A DNA stretch of 7,240 bases from Bacteroidota bacterium (GTDB lineage: Bacteria; Bacteroidota; Bacteroidia; Bacteroidales; GCA-2748055), in assembly GCA_030592605.1 (NCBI GenBank), contig JAUVIT010000077.1:1-7240 (forward strand), read 5' to 3'. The first letter of the stretch is position 1; the number at the start of each line of letters is the position of its first letter. Below are positions 1 to 7,192 of the stretch, one piece after another. Made by a program: the position numbers and the translations under genes. The notes under the pieces were generated by a model. It ran no database searches. It was not told the DNA's origin and saw nothing but the letters and a program-made list of their open reading frames with translations.

Positions 1-1827
1 GGTCTCCCAGTCACCCACGCTTGGAATGCCATAAGCCTGATGGCCCCATTTCTCTATATGCCGACCAATTTCGGATTCAATTTGTGCTTTTAAACTGTCA
101 GTAATCTGGAGTGCGCGATCCTCATGAAACGCTGTGTTCAGCAGAGCGCTGAAACGCTGAAGGTAATAATTTTTCATGCCTTCATTCTTCATGATCTTTC
201 GGAAAATAACCGTAACCCATGGCCTGTTATGATAGAAAGGCTCCTCCAATGTATACAGATAGTCATACATGTTTGTTTCCACCGGGAAGCGAAAGCCATA
301 TCCATAATCCACATCGAATACCATCCATCTCCATTTGCCTTCAGCTGTCCTGGGTCGCCAGATTTTGCAGTTCTTATCAGGCCAGTCGGCATTCGCACAG
401 TAGATCTCCAGCATGTAGTAATCCAGATAGTTTGTTACATCCATGCGGGTTTCGAGTTCATCCATGTTCTCCTGAAGAGAGAGGTCTGTGTTCTCAATGA
501 AGTCAATCATAGCATTATAATGCACTGCATCTCCGCTCAACACCTCAATGGGAGCTTCCGTTTGGTACTCCAGCATATCAATACTGTCATTATCGATCCC
601 CGTATTATTCTCTATATAAAACTCATTCTGCTTTTCCCGCATATTTATCAATCCATGGTAAACCCCATTCTTAAATACAAGCACGGGTTTGTATGCCTGA
701 TACTCCAGATCGAGATAGCCCTCAACAAAAGATTGGATTAAGCCGTCCCGAAAATAAGTATGGCTGTAGTCCTGATATCCACCGTTTCTTAAAACCAGAT
801 TCTTATAACTGGTCATGTTTTTACTTTGAAAGAAGCGGTGATCCAAACGGCTTTTACCATATTCTGTTCTTGCATACAAAGAGAATGTTCTCATGGGATA
901 AATACCGACCAATCCGGTTATTCTGGCGCCAACATCCTGACTGATAACACGGGTTTGATTCTCGTTAAAATATTCAAGGTGTGAAACCCTCTCGTCGGAA
1001 TAGGGGAAACCACTTGCCAGACCTGGATCCATTGAAAATGAAAATACTGGTAAGCTTACATCTTCTCCCATAAAATAGGTGGCACTCATGGGCTCACTAT
1101 TCATTTTTCCCTCCTCGACACATATGGCCTTGATCACCATATTTGTTGAAACTTCGATGGGGACTGAATAAAGATTTGAGCCGGGCGTAGGGGTACTTCC
1201 GTCCAATGTGTAGTGTATGGCCGACTGGGATGGAGACTCCATCTCCACAGAAACAGGTGAATCATAAAACCCGGCGGGTAGATTTAACTGAGGTGCCATT
1301 GCCCTTCCCGTATAAGCTGTTGTATTGTTTATGGCATTGGGAGTGGGTTCCGGGAAGTATGCCCATACATCTGTATCTCCGCTTAGCCTGCCCATGGAAA
1401 TATTGTTATTCTGTGGCATGTATACAACAGAATCCAATATGAACTTATCCCGGTTTGAAAGTGCTATGGACTCACCGTCGGCACTCAGTTTAAAGCTTGT
1501 GTGATTTTCAATATTCCTGTCGTCTGCCAGAAATAATAGGTAGCCTTTGGCGCCTATGACAGTTTCTTCCGGAATGATCCACTTATCAAGTTCATCCAGC
1601 TCATCTGTCAAATAATAAGAACTGATATCGATGGGAGCATCAGAGGTATTATAAATCTCAATCCAATCGGGATAATCTTCGTATTCGGCATCATAGTACC
1701 CTCCGGATGAGTTGGAGGCAACAAATTCATTGATTAGAATTTGTGCCTTTGCCTCAAAACTTTGAGCCAGCAGAAGAAGTGTGCATAGACATATGAAAGA
1801 TCTCTTTCTCAGCTTATATGCTTTCAG
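1..1827 (-). CDS. Secreted lamin-tail / chitobiase-C-like / CotH kinase-like protein (C-terminus cut by window edge)
   Basis: One frame stays open for 609 codons to the left edge, so the 3' end is missing. Seen in order: a signal peptide at residues 1-29 (basic KLRKR, then CTLLLL, ending about AKA|Q); a lamin-tail domain at about 30-170 (ILINEFVASN, DWIEIYN at 54-60, closing PTPNAINN); a chitobiase/hexosaminidase C-terminal-like module at about 174-255 (IHYTLDGSTPTPGS); and a CotH-like domain from about 260 onward. CotH features are LVLRNGG, YFRDG, NGVYHG, NMREK near 395, NADWPDKN at 479-486 and FDVDYGYGF at 504-512. CotH proteins are atypical kinases first known from Bacillus spore coats; the substrate here is unknown. 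A T9SS sorting domain probably lies beyond the edge (inference). No ATG precedes the signal peptide. The first in-frame ATG is codon 137, which would remove the signal peptide and most of the lamin-tail domain. I therefore start at CTG 1827, which overlaps the upstream stop; CTG 1812 is a second option. Domain calls are firm, activity is inferred. Confidence 0.88.
   Translation of the reverse strand, partial: MKAYKLRKRSFICLCTLLLLAQSFEAKAQILINEFVASNSSGGYYDAEYEDYPDWIEIYNTSDAPIDISSYYLTDELDELDKWIIPEETVIGAKGYLLFLADDRNIENHTSFKLSADGESIALSNRDKFILDSVVYMPQNNNISMGRLSGDTDVWAYFPEPTPNAINNTTAYTGRAMAPQLNLPAGFYDSPVSVEMESPSQSAIHYTLDGSTPTPGSNLYSVPIEVSTNMVIKAICVEEGKMNSEPMSATYFMGEDVSLPVFSFSMDPGLASGFPYSDERVSHLEYFNENQTRVISQDVGARITGLVGIYPMRTFSLYARTEYGKSRLDHRFFQSKNMTSYKNLVLRNGGYQDYSHTYFRDGLIQSFVEGYLDLEYQAYKPVLVFKNGVYHGLINMREKQNEFYIENNTGIDNDSIDMLEYQTEAPIEVLSGDAVHYNAMIDFIENTDLSLQENMDELETRMDVTNYLDYYMLEIYCANADWPDKNCKIWRPRTAEGKWRWMVFDVDYGYGFRFPVETNMYDYLYTLEEPFYHNRPWVTVIFRKIMKNEGMKNYYLQRFSALLNTAFHEDRALQITDSLKAQIESEIGRHIEKWGHQAYGIPSVGDWET
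1824..1827 (-). promoter_or_regulatory. CTGA stop/start overlap (putative termination-reinitiation site)
   Basis: The phosphoesterase gene ends in TGA at 1826-1824. The CTG at 1827-1825 opens the CotH-like frame, sharing two of those bases, in the geometry of the common ATGA overlap but with CTG for ATG. An in-frame TGA immediately precedes this CTG, so translation of the second frame cannot begin farther upstream. Coupled reinitiation by ribosomes finishing the first gene is the simplest reading, but it is inferred from position only. Confidence 0.5.
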
Positions 1828-3281
1828 TCAATTAGTACTCGCTTTGTGATCACTTGATCTCCTGAACAAAAGAAACGTATGAAATAGAGACCCGGAGCTT
1901 CCTGCCCTAAATTAATGAAATTGTTCTCAGGAGCTTTCTTAGATATCAGGGTTTCTCCATTTTGCTTATAAACAACAATGCCCTGGACATCCAGGCTGGT
2001 TGACCAGTGGATTAGCCCTGAACTGGGATTCGGATAAAGGTGAAAATCAGCTTTGTCATTTCCGAAAATCCCTGTAGGACCAGTTATTGTAAAGCTTGCC
2101 AATATGGAATCACCGCCACTCAGGCACAGCTCATTTCCCTCAGAATCCATGATACTAATGGCCAATACGGTCCATTTCCCTTTAAGCGCCGAGTCTGGAA
2201 TAAGCAGATCGTACGCATACAAATGCTCCTCCAAAAAAATCCAATCTGAAAGATGTGTCTCAATTGCATGTAGTTGTTCTTCAAGCGGATTCACAATATC
2301 CATCCTGATATAATCAATTCCGGAAAGGCTGTCCTCTGTCTCCAAAAAGAATCGTATGGAATCGCCTTTTTCAACCACATCCGGAGCAATTGATAGCGAA
2401 TGCAGCACAGGTGCTGTGGTGTCCCTGGGAGAAAGAAGATCTGAAAGTAACACAAACTCCCAGCTCAGGCTGTCGCTGACAACATCATGTCTGAATAAAA
2501 GCGCTTGATTGTTGGACTTCCCAGCGTCAATTCCTGAAGCAAGAAATTGCACTCCTTCAGGAGTTGTATAAGCAAATTCATTGGTGCGAAAACCAATATC
2601 ACCGGCAATACAAATCACTTCTATACCAAAGGCTTCAAGTTCAAGCAATTTAGGATAGAGGTCCGTATAGAAATTATTGGGATTAATACAGTAAAAACAA
2701 TCCCCGAACCCCCCGTTTGGAATGCTGTTGATGTAGGTTTGCAAATAAGAATCGCCATACATCCATATTAGCTTATGATGTAGAAGTACAAGGTGAGTTG
2801 TTGTTTGCAGAGTATCTGTTACCTTGGAAAATAATTCAAGCTGTTCACCAAGCACATTGCTCAGGCTATCCTGGGTATCAAGTACAAGAAAAGTAATCTT
2901 ATCCTTGTAATAAGCATAGTAGGCAGGCCTGTGAGTATAAGCCGAAACCCGTTCCAAATCGGCATAGTCGTGGTTTCCCAGGGCCCACAGGGTATTCTCA
3001 TTACCCAGATCCAGAATGGAATCTAAATGATTCATAGTCATATCATCCAGCGAGGAGGATACTGCCATATCACCTCCCAGCCAGAGCATGTCATAATAGG
3101 AGTAATCAATACTTTCCACAAGCTGATCCATGTATGGATTTGCCGCAGTTCGGGTATGTGCAAGATGTAAGTAGTATTGGAACCTTGCTGAGGATGGACA
3201 TTCGCCAATTTGGGCTCCAGTGTCAATGAGGGCCACTAGCAGATAGGTTACTGTCAAGATAAATTTCTTGTCTATAACCAT
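1824..3281 (-). CDS. Secreted calcineurin-like metallophosphoesterase with T9SS C-terminal sorting domain
   Basis: This 485-residue exported protein probably hydrolyses phosphoester bonds at or outside the cell surface; its substrate is unknown. A signal peptide covers about residues 1-24 (MVIDKKF, then a hydrophobic run ending GAQ). The phosphoesterase fold covers about 34-280, with LGGD at 68-71, LGNHD at 101-105 and LLHHK at 166-170. The usual first DxH motif reads LAHTR (40-44) and the usual last GHxH motif reads AGDIG (226-230), so two metal-ligand motifs are altered. An Ig-like domain follows (DTTAPV at 287-292 through about 400). Residues 413-485 form a type A T9SS sorting domain, with YPNPSSG at 416-422, GLYFIRF at 464-470 and a basic end KRVLID. 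A CxxC lies at 195-198. The ATG at 3281 directly precedes the signal peptide. The gene sits 25 bp after atpG and overlaps the CotH-like gene by 4 nt, suggesting a shared transcript. Fold and export are well supported, catalysis less so. Confidence 0.88.
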   Translation of the reverse strand: MVIDKKFILTVTYLLVALIDTGAQIGECPSSARFQYYLHLAHTRTAANPYMDQLVESIDYSYYDMLWLGGDMAVSSSLDDMTMNHLDSILDLGNENTLWALGNHDYADLERVSAYTHRPAYYAYYKDKITFLVLDTQDSLSNVLGEQLELFSKVTDTLQTTTHLVLLHHKLIWMYGDSYLQTYINSIPNGGFGDCFYCINPNNFYTDLYPKLLELEAFGIEVICIAGDIGFRTNEFAYTTPEGVQFLASGIDAGKSNNQALLFRHDVVSDSLSWEFVLLSDLLSPRDTTAPVLHSLSIAPDVVEKGDSIRFFLETEDSLSGIDYIRMDIVNPLEEQLHAIETHLSDWIFLEEHLYAYDLLIPDSALKGKWTVLAISIMDSEGNELCLSGGDSILASFTITGPTGIFGNDKADFHLYPNPSSGLIHWSTSLDVQGIVVYKQNGETLISKKAPENNFINLGQEAPGLYFIRFFCSGDQVITKRVLID

Positions 3282-3306
3282 AGCTACTAATATTTTGTAT
3301 TAACAC

Positions 3307-4194
3307 CTATCCTTTCAGGGCCTCTGCGCCTCCTACTATCTCCAGGATTTCATTGGTAATGGCTGCCTGTCGCGCCTTGTTAAACTGCAGGCTCAGCTCC
3401 TTCAGGAGCTCGGTAGCATTGTCGGTTGCCATATGCATGGCAGTCATTCGTGCACCATGCTCCGATGCATGCGAATCCAGAATCGCCTTATAAAACTGCA
3501 GCTTCAGAGAGCGTGGAATCAGCTCCTGAACGATATACTCCTTGGTGGGCTCAAAAATATAGTCCACATTGGAAGCGGAGCCCGACTCTTCAGCCAGCTC
3601 ATCCACCTTTATGGGCAGAAACTGTTCTTCTGTCAGAATCTGCGTGCCGGCATTCTTAAAACGGTTGTAAATTATATCCACATGGTCATACTCCCCGTCG
3701 GTGAAAAGCCCCATGATCATATTGGCCACTTGAGCCACGCGGTCGAAGGTAAGATCATCAAAAATCTCACTGCCATCGAAGATCACATTGTATCCCTTTT
3801 TACTTAGAAAATCTGCACCCTTCTTTCCGATAGCAATAAAATCGACCTGACGCGCCATCATCTGGCTGTCAAAAGTGGTCAGTGCCCTGGTGATGGTGGC
3901 TTTGATGGCATTCGAGTTAAAGGCACCGCACAAGCCCCGGTTGGAGGTTATCAGGACCAGCAAAATCCGTTCCTTATCGCGCTGAACAGCATACTGATTG
4001 TCCTCATCGTCCTTTATACTATCACCAACACTGGCCAAAATCTCCTGCAGTTTCTCCGCATAAGGCCTGAACTGCACAATGGCATTCTGTGCCCTCTTCA
4101 GCTTGGAAGCAGAGACCATCTTCATGGCACTGGTGATCTGCATGGTAGAGGCCACAGAGGCCTTTCGCTCCCGTATTTCCTTCAAATTCGCCAT
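3307..4194 (-). CDS. atpG: F-type ATP synthase subunit gamma
   Basis: Gamma is the central rotor shaft of F1 and turns within the alpha3-beta3 head, coupling c-ring rotation to catalysis. The 295-residue product has the usual length and both conserved coiled-coil ends. The N-terminus begins MANLKEIRERKASV and continues with ITSAMKMVSASKLKRAQ. The C-terminal helix carries the gamma signature ITNEILEIVGGAEA at 279-292. The Rossmann-like middle shows SNRGLCGAFN at 84-93. The start ATG lies 6 bp after the atpA stop, which fits tight operonic expression. The next gene downstream is the secreted phosphoesterase, whereas in many bacteria it would be atpD. I saw no terminator hairpin in the 25 bp after the TAG stop. 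Confidence 0.98.
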   Translation of the reverse strand: MANLKEIRERKASVASTMQITSAMKMVSASKLKRAQNAIVQFRPYAEKLQEILASVGDSIKDDEDNQYAVQRDKERILLVLITSNRGLCGAFNSNAIKATITRALTTFDSQMMARQVDFIAIGKKGADFLSKKGYNVIFDGSEIFDDLTFDRVAQVANMIMGLFTDGEYDHVDIIYNRFKNAGTQILTEEQFLPIKVDELAEESGSASNVDYIFEPTKEYIVQELIPRSLKLQFYKAILDSHASEHGARMTAMHMATDNATELLKELSLQFNKARQAAITNEILEIVGGAEALKG

Positions 4195-4200
4195 TGGGAA

Positions 4201-5778
4201 TTACTTAAATTTCTCTACAATTTCTTTGGCTGTATCAACAATTATACCGGTTATTTCATCCGATAATTTACCTTGTGCCAGTGCAGCTAGTGCATCTTTC
4301 TGCTTCAGATCCATATAATCCAGAAACTCAGCTTCAAATTCTTTCACCTTCTCCACCGGGATGTCGGACAACAGTCCCTGCGTTCCACAGTAGATAATGG
4401 CAATCTGCTTCTCCACAGACATGGGGGAATACTGATCCTGTTTCAGAATCTCAACATTCTTGCGCCCTTTATCCAACACAGCCTTTGTGGCTTCATCCAG
4501 ATCGGAACCAAACTTAGAAAATGCTTCCAGCTCACGGAACTGGGCCTGATCAAGCTTAAGGGTACCTGCAATTTTCTTCATGGCCTTAATCTGGGCGTTA
4601 CCTCCCACCCTGGATACGGAGATACCCACGTTAATGGCAGGTCTTACACCAGCATTAAAGAGATTCGATTCCAGGAAGATCTGTCCATCAGTAATGGAAA
4701 TCACGTTGGTAGGAATATAGGCACTCACGTCACCTGCCTGAGTCTCGATAATCGGCAGCGCAGTAAGCGATCCTCCTCCCTTAACCAGCGGTTTCAGCTG
4801 ATCGGGAAGATCATTCATGTTTTTAGCAATCTCGTCCGAATTGATGATCTTGGCAGCACGTTCCAGAAGGCGGGAGTGGAGATAAAATACATCCCCGGGA
4901 TAAGCTTCCCTTCCGGGAGGGCGCCTTAGCAGAAGAGACACTTCACGGTATGATACCGCCTGCTTGGAGAGATCATCATAGATAATCAATGCGGGCCTTC
5001 CGGTATCTCTGAAATACTCACCTATGGTACAGCCTGCAAAAGGAGCGTAGAACTGCAAAGCAGCCGGATCTGAGGCGGTTGAAGAGACTATCACGGTGTA
5101 ATCCATGGCTCCAGCCTCTTCCAGCGTTTTCTGGATATTGGCAACTGTTGAACCCTTCTGTCCAATGGCCACATAGATGCAGTATACAGTTTCGCCCCTC
5201 TCGTAAAATTCTTTCTGGTTGATAATGGTATCAATGGCAATGGCTGTCTTTCCTGTCTGCCGGTCACCAATAATAAGCTCACGCTGTCCACGTCCAATGG
5301 GGATCATGGCATCAATAGGTTTCAGACCGGTCTGAAGAGGCTCACTCACAGGCTGCCTGTAAATCACGCCGGGAGCCTTACGCTCCAGGGGCAAGTCGAT
5401 CATCTCCCCTGTAACAGGTCCTTTTCCATCAATGGGCTCTCCAAGGGTATTGATTACACGTCCCAGCAATGGCTCGCCTACTCGAATGGAGGCAATTTTC
5501 TTGGAGCGTTTTACTGAATCACCCTCTCTAATTAATTCCGTTGATCCCAGCAGCACTGCACCCACATTATCCTCTTCAAGGTTCAGAACGATTCCTGCTA
5601 CGCCACTGTCAAATTCGATCAGCTCATTGGCCTGTACGCTGTTCAATCCATAAATACGGGCAATTCCATCTCCAACCTGGAGGACAGTACCCACCTCTTC
5701 AAGTTCAACATCACTTTTGAACCCTTCTATTTGCTTCTTTAAAATTTCCGATACTTCGGAAGGCTTAATCTGAGACAT
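4201..5778 (-). CDS. atpA: F-type ATP synthase subunit alpha
   Basis: Alpha is the non-catalytic nucleotide-binding subunit of the F1 hexamer and supplies the arginine finger to the catalytic site on beta. The 525-residue protein has the full architecture: an N-terminal beta-barrel, Walker A GDRQTGKT at 171-178, the Walker B-like strand ALIIYDDL at 263-270, the motif [11 protein letters not shown] at 380-390 with R390 as the predicted arginine finger, and the C-terminal helical domain. Between [10 protein letters not shown] and GGGSLTALP it is about 7 residues longer than E. coli alpha as I recall that sequence. The start [17 protein letters not shown] is typical; it lies 6 bp after the atpH stop and has no Shine-Dalgarno sequence. 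Identification is secure. Confidence 0.99.
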   Translation of the reverse strand: MSQIKPSEVSEILKKQIEGFKSDVELEEVGTVLQVGDGIARIYGLNSVQANELIEFDSGVAGIVLNLEEDNVGAVLLGSTELIREGDSVKRSKKIASIRVGEPLLGRVINTLGEPIDGKGPVTGEMIDLPLERKAPGVIYRQPVSEPLQTGLKPIDAMIPIGRGQRELIIGDRQTGKTAIAIDTIINQKEFYERGETVYCIYVAIGQKGSTVANIQKTLEEAGAMDYTVIVSSTASDPAALQFYAPFAGCTIGEYFRDTGRPALIIYDDLSKQAVSYREVSLLLRRPPGREAYPGDVFYLHSRLLERAAKIINSDEIAKNMNDLPDQLKPLVKGGGSLTALPIIETQAGDVSAYIPTNVISITDGQIFLESNLFNAGVRPAINVGISVSRVGGNAQIKAMKKIAGTLKLDQAQFRELEAFSKFGSDLDEATKAVLDKGRKNVEILKQDQYSPMSVEKQIAIIYCGTQGLLSDIPVEKVKEFEAEFLDYMDLKQKDALAALAQGKLSDEITGIIVDTAKEIVEKFK

Positions 5779-5784
5779 ATTCTA

Positions 5785-6333
5785 TTACTTTTCAATACTG
5801 GTTTGAAGTAGTTGTTTTTTTAATTTTTTGAGATTGCTGGCCACGCTTGCATCATACCGCATATCCTCTATGGTCAGTACAAAGCCTCCGATTACATCGC
5901 CATCCACTACAGTAGTCAGTTCCACATCCGAATCATAGGCTTTTTTAATCAACTTACGGATACCATTCATTTCCGATTCGTCCACGGCTTGCGCGGTGAC
6001 CAGTGTGGCAGCGCGAACCCCTGTTTCCTTACGATAGAGCTCCCTGAAAAATCTGGCAATTCCAGGTAAATAAGCCTCCCGTTTGTTCTTAACAACCAGG
6101 TCGATCATGGAGAGGGATATCTTTGAAAGATGTTTTTCGAAAATGGCCCTGAGCAACTTTTCTTTCTGGCTGGGTTGCAAGGTGGGCACTCCCAGCATAT
6201 ACTGGAAATTTTCAAGCTTACAGGTGGAGGTAAGGACCTCCATATCCTTGTAAACCGTGTCAAGAATCCGCTGTTCAGATGCACTCTGAAACAGTGCTTT
6301 TGCGTAACGTACTGAAATCTGACTTTCGTTCAT
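5785..6333 (-). CDS. atpH: F-type ATP synthase subunit delta (OSCP)
   Basis: Delta (OSCP) sits on top of F1 and joins it to the peripheral stalk made of b subunits, holding the stator against rotation. The 182-residue length is normal. The N-terminal helical domain opens with ISVRYAKALFQSASEQ (6-21), the family's typical start. The C-terminal part carries the delta signature around DGDVIGGFVLTIEDMRYDAS (144-163), followed by a basic helix with LKKLKKQLLQ. The ATG at 6333 gives the canonical N-terminus. The gene follows atpF after a 61 bp gap and precedes atpA by 6 bp. Confidence 0.97.
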   Translation of the reverse strand: MNESQISVRYAKALFQSASEQRILDTVYKDMEVLTSTCKLENFQYMLGVPTLQPSQKEKLLRAIFEKHLSKISLSMIDLVVKNKREAYLPGIARFFRELYRKETGVRAATLVTAQAVDESEMNGIRKLIKKAYDSDVELTTVVDGDVIGGFVLTIEDMRYDASVASNLKKLKKQLLQTSIEK

Positions 6334-6353
6334 AAATCATTTAATTGATTCGC

Positions 6354-6373
6354 CTCTCGGCAAAGCCCCGAGG
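6354..6373 (-). other. Small inverted repeat in the atpF-atpH gap
   Basis: On the plus strand CTCGG (6356-6360) and CCGAG (6368-6372) form a 5-bp stem with a 7-nt loop; one more C-G pair can form across a bulged base. It lies about 20 nt upstream of the atpH start and is G/C-rich within an A/T-rich gap. No T-tract follows on the transcribed strand, so it does not look like a terminator. It could affect mRNA stability or atpH initiation, but may also be chance. Confidence 0.35.
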
Positions 6374-6394
6374 TATCATCCATTAATTATTTCA

Positions 6395-6889
6395 CTAATT
6401 CAGGTCGGCTTCGTTGATCAGCTTGTCGACAAGTTCCTTCTGCGCTTTGCTTTCTGCCAGTTTCATACGTAGAATCTGTTCAGCTATATCTACTGAAAGA
6501 TTGGCCATCTGCTCCTTCATCTCATTCAGTGCACCAGCTTTTTCCCTCTGGATAGACTCTCTTGCACTCTTAACCAACTTATTGGCTTCCTCCGAAGCTT
6601 TCTCCTTGGCATCAGCAATGAGCTGATCCTTTATCTCCTTTGCCTCCTTCATCAGCATATCTCTTTCGGCTTTTGCTTCGGCCAGAATCTTCTCATTGTC
6701 GGCCTTCAGTTGGGCCATCTCCTCTTTCGCCCTGTCAGCAGCTTCAAGCGCATGACGTATGCTTTCATTCCGGGCCTTTACAGCCGTTAGTATAGCAGGC
6801 CAGGCAAATTTGCCCAGGATGAAAAGCAAAACAAGAAAGAACAGGGTGGACCAAAAGATCATTCCTATTCCCGGTGTTACTAGATCCAT
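6395..6889 (-). CDS. atpF: F-type ATP synthase subunit b
   Basis: Subunit b forms the peripheral stalk: it is anchored in the membrane beside subunit a and reaches up to delta on F1. The 164-residue product starts with a short outer segment (MDLVTPGIG), followed by one transmembrane helix at about residues 10-28 (FFLVLLFILGKF). From about residue 40 it is a long charged Ala/Lys/Glu-rich helix with coiled-coil character (LEAADRAKEEMAQLKADNEK, then AEAKAERD) to the end. The length is normal for b. The single b gene implies a homodimeric stalk, since no b' gene is seen in the window. The ATG at 6889 follows an A/T-rich leader without a Shine-Dalgarno sequence. Confidence 0.97.
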   Translation of the reverse strand: MDLVTPGIGMIFWSTLFFLVLLFILGKFAWPAILTAVKARNESIRHALEAADRAKEEMAQLKADNEKILAEAKAERDMLMKEAKEIKDQLIADAKEKASEEANKLVKSARESIQREKAGALNEMKEQMANLSVDIAEQILRMKLAESKAQKELVDKLINEADLN

Positions 6890-6919
6890 TATATTTCGTG
6901 TTTAATGATTTTCAAAGAA

Positions 6920-6946
6920 AGACCTGCAACCAATCGTTACAGGTCT
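6920..6946 (-). promoter_or_regulatory. Intercistronic hairpin between atpE and atpF (possible attenuator or mRNA stabiliser)
   Basis: AGACCTG (6920-6926) and CAGGTCT (6940-6946) are a perfect 7-bp inverted repeat. Inside it, AAC (6928-6930) pairs with GTT (6936-6938) across one mismatch, leaving a 5-nt loop. In the transcribed direction the stem is followed by TTTCTTTG, a weak, interrupted T-tract. It begins about 20 nt after the atpE stop and lies about 30 nt before the atpF start. A partial terminator, or a 3' stabiliser of atpE mRNA, would fit the need for many more c than b subunits; that role is inference. Confidence 0.6.
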
Positions 6947-6965
6947 GTTCAAATTTTCAGCCCGC

Positions 6966-7186
<221 letters not shown>

Positions 7187-7192
7187 GTGAAA

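Noticed and set aside
189..398. A short minus-strand frame overlapping the CotH-like region
   Set aside because: It is an out-of-frame shadow of the NADWPDKN to FDVDYGYGF part of the CotH-like domain.
124..741. A 205-codon plus-strand open frame
   Set aside because: It lies fully antisense to the CotH-like coding region, whose domain motifs are clear in the minus frame. The antisense product shows no recognisable motif or start signal.
1780..1830. A frameshift that would fuse the phosphoesterase and CotH-like genes into one protein
   Set aside because: The phosphoesterase ends in a complete T9SS sorting domain and the next frame begins with a complete signal peptide, so these are two separate exported proteins rather than a broken one.
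3426..3807. Two plus-strand open frames antisense to atpG
   Set aside because: They are shadows of a conserved gamma-subunit gene, with no initiation context or recognisable product.
4079..4318. Plus-strand frame spanning the atpA-atpG junction
   Set aside because: It is antisense to two secure genes and mirrors their helical codon pattern; the product looks like random hydrophobic sequence.
6890..6965. A full intrinsic terminator ending transcription after atpE
   Set aside because: The T-tract is short and interrupted, and atpF, atpH, atpA and atpG follow in the same direction with no obvious new promoter. Partial attenuation is the most that can be claimed.
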